DNA of 64,000 nucleotides from assembly GCF_900172375.1 (NCBI RefSeq), contig NZ_FWFS01000002.1:236071-300070 (forward strand), read 5' to 3'. Below the pieces are notes generated by a model. That model worked only from the letters and a program-made list of their open reading frames with translations. It did no database searches and was not told the origin of the DNA. Every line of letters begins with the position of its first letter. Position 1 is the stretch's first letter. This document shows, piece after piece, positions 62,092 to 64,000 of this stretch. The stretch is from Aquimixticola soesokkakensis (GTDB lineage: Bacteria; Pseudomonadota; Alphaproteobacteria; Rhodobacterales; Rhodobacteraceae). The translations under genes were made by a program, and so were the position numbers.

Positions 62092-62130
62092 ATGTGCAAA
62101 ACGGACCACAATGAGGATCGCAGGCAGCGG

Positions 62131-62919
62131 CTACAGCCCCGCCCTGGCCAGTTCCTCTTCCAGAATCGGCAAAGCAAGCATGTGGGTCTGAACGCCCATC
62201 AGGGCAATCATTTGCAGCACGGAATTGATCTGCGCATCGCTCGCTCCCAGCGCCCGCGCCTTTTTCATGTGGACCTTGGTGCCTTCCATATGCGTGTGCT
62301 GGGGCATCAGGTCGATGGCCACGTAAATCAGTTCCTTGAACTGCGCGCTCAGGTGGTCGCTTGCCCATGGCACGCCGGAAAATCCTGCGTAGGCTTCGAC
62401 CAGATCGGGCAGGTGATAGGTGCAAGACACCCAAGCGGGCGTCATCGGCCCGCGCTTGGCCTCGAAGTTGGCCTGCGCGAGCTCGGCGCGCGCGCGCCGC
62501 TCGGGCGCGGCGCTTGTTTGCATCGCCTCCAGGCCACCCTCTGCCTCGGTCAGGATCAGCGTGCCCGGCAAGGTGCCGTGAATCCCGAGCACCGAGGTCA
62601 GTTGCAACACCTCGCGGATTTCTCCCGCGCTGGCCCCCTGCGCCAGAGCGGCCTGGATATAGGCGCGCACCATGTCGCCGTTCAAATGCACCACCGCCGC
62701 ATTGATCGCGAGCATGATCAGCGCCTGTTCTTTCAGGCTCAGAACATTGGCATCGCGCACCGCGCGCGCCATGGCGGCAAATTCACCCGCCAGCGCCGGA
62801 TCCATCCGCGCGATCGTGGCGAGGCTCGGGTGGCTGATCCCCAAAGCCTCGGACAGGGCCGCGCCCTGATCTGGCGCCGCGCTGGCGTGCGTTTGGGTCG
62901 ACAGGTCAAGGGTGCTCAT
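62131..62919 (-). CDS. Carboxymuconolactone-decarboxylase-like protein, two-domain
   Basis: A 262-residue protein with two CMD-like helical halves: LSLKEQALIMLAINAAVVHLNGDM with QGASAGEIREVLQLTSVLGIHG, and FKELIYVAIDLMPQHTHMEGTKVHMKKARALGASDAQI. The peroxidase motif ExxxCxxxH of AhpD-type members is absent; histidines (HTHMEGTKVH) occupy that region instead. A lactone-decarboxylase or isomerase-like role is possible. ATG 62919 is chosen because homology begins there. It is divergent from the TRAP binding-protein gene. Confidence 0.82.
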   Translation of the reverse strand: MSTLDLSTQTHASAAPDQGAALSEALGISHPSLATIARMDPALAGEFAAMARAVRDANVLSLKEQALIMLAINAAVVHLNGDMVRAYIQAALAQGASAGEIREVLQLTSVLGIHGTLPGTLILTEAEGGLEAMQTSAAPERRARAELAQANFEAKRGPMTPAWVSCTYHLPDLVEAYAGFSGVPWASDHLSAQFKELIYVAIDLMPQHTHMEGTKVHMKKARALGASDAQINSVLQMIALMGVQTHMLALPILEEELARAGL

Positions 62920-63103
62920 GCTGTGGTCCTTTTTCAGACGTTCGTTTCGAGGTCGCGCCAGACTAGACTGCTGGGCCATCAAACCAGTAGCCTCAAAGTG
63001 GACAAATCTTGGCGGGGGCTCACAAAACTGTCCTGTCAGCGACAAGACCGCGCCCGCCTGCGCGTGCAAGCTGCACGGAAGTGACCCCGAGAAAGGACAA
63101 CTA

Positions 63104-64000
63104 ATGCGCATTTTCGCCCCGACCCTTCCCGTCATCGCCGCTGTGATGCTGACCGTTTTTTTGGGCGCGCCCGCTGCCGCAGAGGCCGAAGTCACCCTGC
63201 GCATCGCCTCGGGCACCGCGTCGAACGGCAATATCTGCAACGGCCATCTCGATCTGTGGGGCGAAACGATCAAGGCGGCGTCAAACGGGCGCATCGACTA
63301 CGAACTTTACTGCGATGGCACGCTGGCCAAAATGGGCGATGCGGTGAACCGCGTCGAGCAGGGCGTCGCCGATGTGGCCTGGGATGTGCCCGGGTTTTAC
63401 GGCGCGCGGTTTGCGGGGCTGAATGTTATCGGCCTGCCGGGACTGTATCTTGACCCTGAACCTGCGTCGGGTGCTGTGTGGCAGGCCTATCAATCCGGCG
63501 CGCTTGGCGACTATCCGCAGGTTAAAATCCTCTGGATGCAGGTGGCCAGCAACTATTCGTTTTTCATGCGGGACCCCGTTGCCGACTACACAGCACTTGC
63601 GGGTGCAAAAATCGGCATGGGCAGTCAAATCCGCGCGGCGCAAATCGACAGGCTGGGCGGCGTGCCCATCGCGTTGAAGGTGCCCGAGTTCTACCAAAGC
63701 CTGTCCAAAGGCGCGGTGGACGGGCTGATGACCACCCCCGGTGCGGTGTTTGATTTCGGCATCGAAAGCCTGGTCCGCGAAATCTACAACGCGCCCTTTG
63801 GCGGTGGCTTGACCTTTGTGGTGATGAACACCGACAGTTACGCCGCCCTGCCCGACGACCTCAAAGCGGTGATCGACGCGCACAGCGGGTTTGAGGCCTC
63901 AAAGGCCGCCGCGGCCTATCTGCGCGACGAAGAGGCCCGCGCCGTGGCGCGCCTTGAGGGTGTCACGATCCGCGACGCAACGCCCGAAGATCTTGTCGCC
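63104..64000 (+). CDS. TRAP transporter substrate-binding protein (DctP-like), cut by the window end
   Basis: 299 codons are present and the frame is still open at the window edge. A signal peptide of about 27 residues ends near AAAEA. The DctP pattern follows: GNICNGHLDLWGETIKAASNG, VEQGVADVAWDVPGF, FYQSLSKGAVDGLMTTPG and the late YAALPDDLKAVIDAH. It probably serves the fused QM transporter at 55902-57851, the only TRAP membrane component in view. GAAAGGACA precedes the ATG. Confidence 0.92.
   Translation, partial: MRIFAPTLPVIAAVMLTVFLGAPAAAEAEVTLRIASGTASNGNICNGHLDLWGETIKAASNGRIDYELYCDGTLAKMGDAVNRVEQGVADVAWDVPGFYGARFAGLNVIGLPGLYLDPEPASGAVWQAYQSGALGDYPQVKILWMQVASNYSFFMRDPVADYTALAGAKIGMGSQIRAAQIDRLGGVPIALKVPEFYQSLSKGAVDGLMTTPGAVFDFGIESLVREIYNAPFGGGLTFVVMNTDSYAALPDDLKAVIDAHSGFEASKAAAAYLRDEEARAVARLEGVTIRDATPEDLVA

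Noticed and set aside
1..64000. Insertion sequences, prophage, tRNA or rRNA genes
   Set aside because: No transposase or integrase motifs, no cloverleaf-like CCA-ended segments with T-loop consensus and no rRNA-like stretches were noticed by eye; a dedicated tRNA scan was not run.

Overview
The window is a GC-rich, densely packed bacterial chromosome or large-replicon segment, with many ATGA/GTGA stop-start overlaps. Gene content suggests an alphaproteobacterium of the Rhodobacterales (Roseobacter-like) group: a Fur-family Mur-type regulator divergent from sitABCD, many ABC/TRAP/TTT solute importers, and GntR-, LysR- and RpiR-controlled catabolic operons. This placement is inference. No rRNA, tRNA, insertion sequence, prophage or CRISPR array was seen.

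Layout. (1) About 0-14.1 kb is a D-apiose (apioside) utilisation island. It holds a LysR regulator, apnO-like oxidoisomerase, oiaK-like DUF1537 kinase, GntR regulator, apnL-like lactonase, apsD-like dehydrogenase and a RuBisCO-like protein. These are followed by a MalEFGK-type sugar ABC importer whose operon contains an intracellular DUF5060/DUF4038 glycosidase related to apiosidases. Three copies of TCAACWGGTATGATSA sit in the three promoter regions that would control the set. (2) 14.2-18.2 kb holds a TonB siderophore receptor, a PchR-like AraC regulator and a siderophore-interacting reductase. (3) 18.5-26.8 kb has a GntR regulator, an enolase-superfamily enzyme, a family-5 binding protein, an alpha/beta hydrolase and an Opp/Dpp-type transporter, with a shared TGTATGAYA motif at both divergent promoters. 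(4) 27.3-30.6 kb is an amino-acid-type ABC importer with an internally deleted ATPase and an Asp/Glu/hydantoin racemase. (5) 30.7-31.8 kb carries three small basic proteins (ribbon-helix-helix-like, a 39-residue Lys-rich peptide, and HhH plus a histone-H1-like tail). (6) 31.8-34.1 kb is a YdeP/FdhF-like molybdopterin oxidoreductase.

(7) 34.4-40.8 kb is a complete sugar operon: isomerase, ribose-type ABC importer, RpiR regulator and PfkB kinase, preceded by a perfect 12-bp inverted repeat. (8) 40.8-47.4 kb combines OHCU decarboxylase (UraD), TctABC, NMT1-like and BMP-like binding-domain proteins without clear signal peptides, and a divergent LysR. (9) 47.5-50.6 kb is an arsenate module: ArsR-ArsC fusion, arsenate-linked GAPDH and ArsJ. 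(10) 50.6-54.6 kb is mur/sitABCD manganese uptake. (11) 54.7-64 kb (cut by the window end) is a catabolic island: AraC regulator, fused TRAP QM transporter, flavin reductase, aldehyde dehydrogenase, a crotonase-fold protein that keeps all six catalytic positions of 6-oxocamphor hydrolase, a SnoaL-like protein, an SDR, a CMD-like protein and a TRAP binding protein. I read it as uptake and C-C hydrolytic cleavage of a cyclic beta-diketone, possibly terpenoid-derived.

The two most notable systems are the apioside island, with its import-then-hydrolyse logic and a reconstructable GntR regulon, and the 6-oxocamphor-hydrolase-like operon. All family assignments come from reading motifs and from memory of the families; no database search was run.
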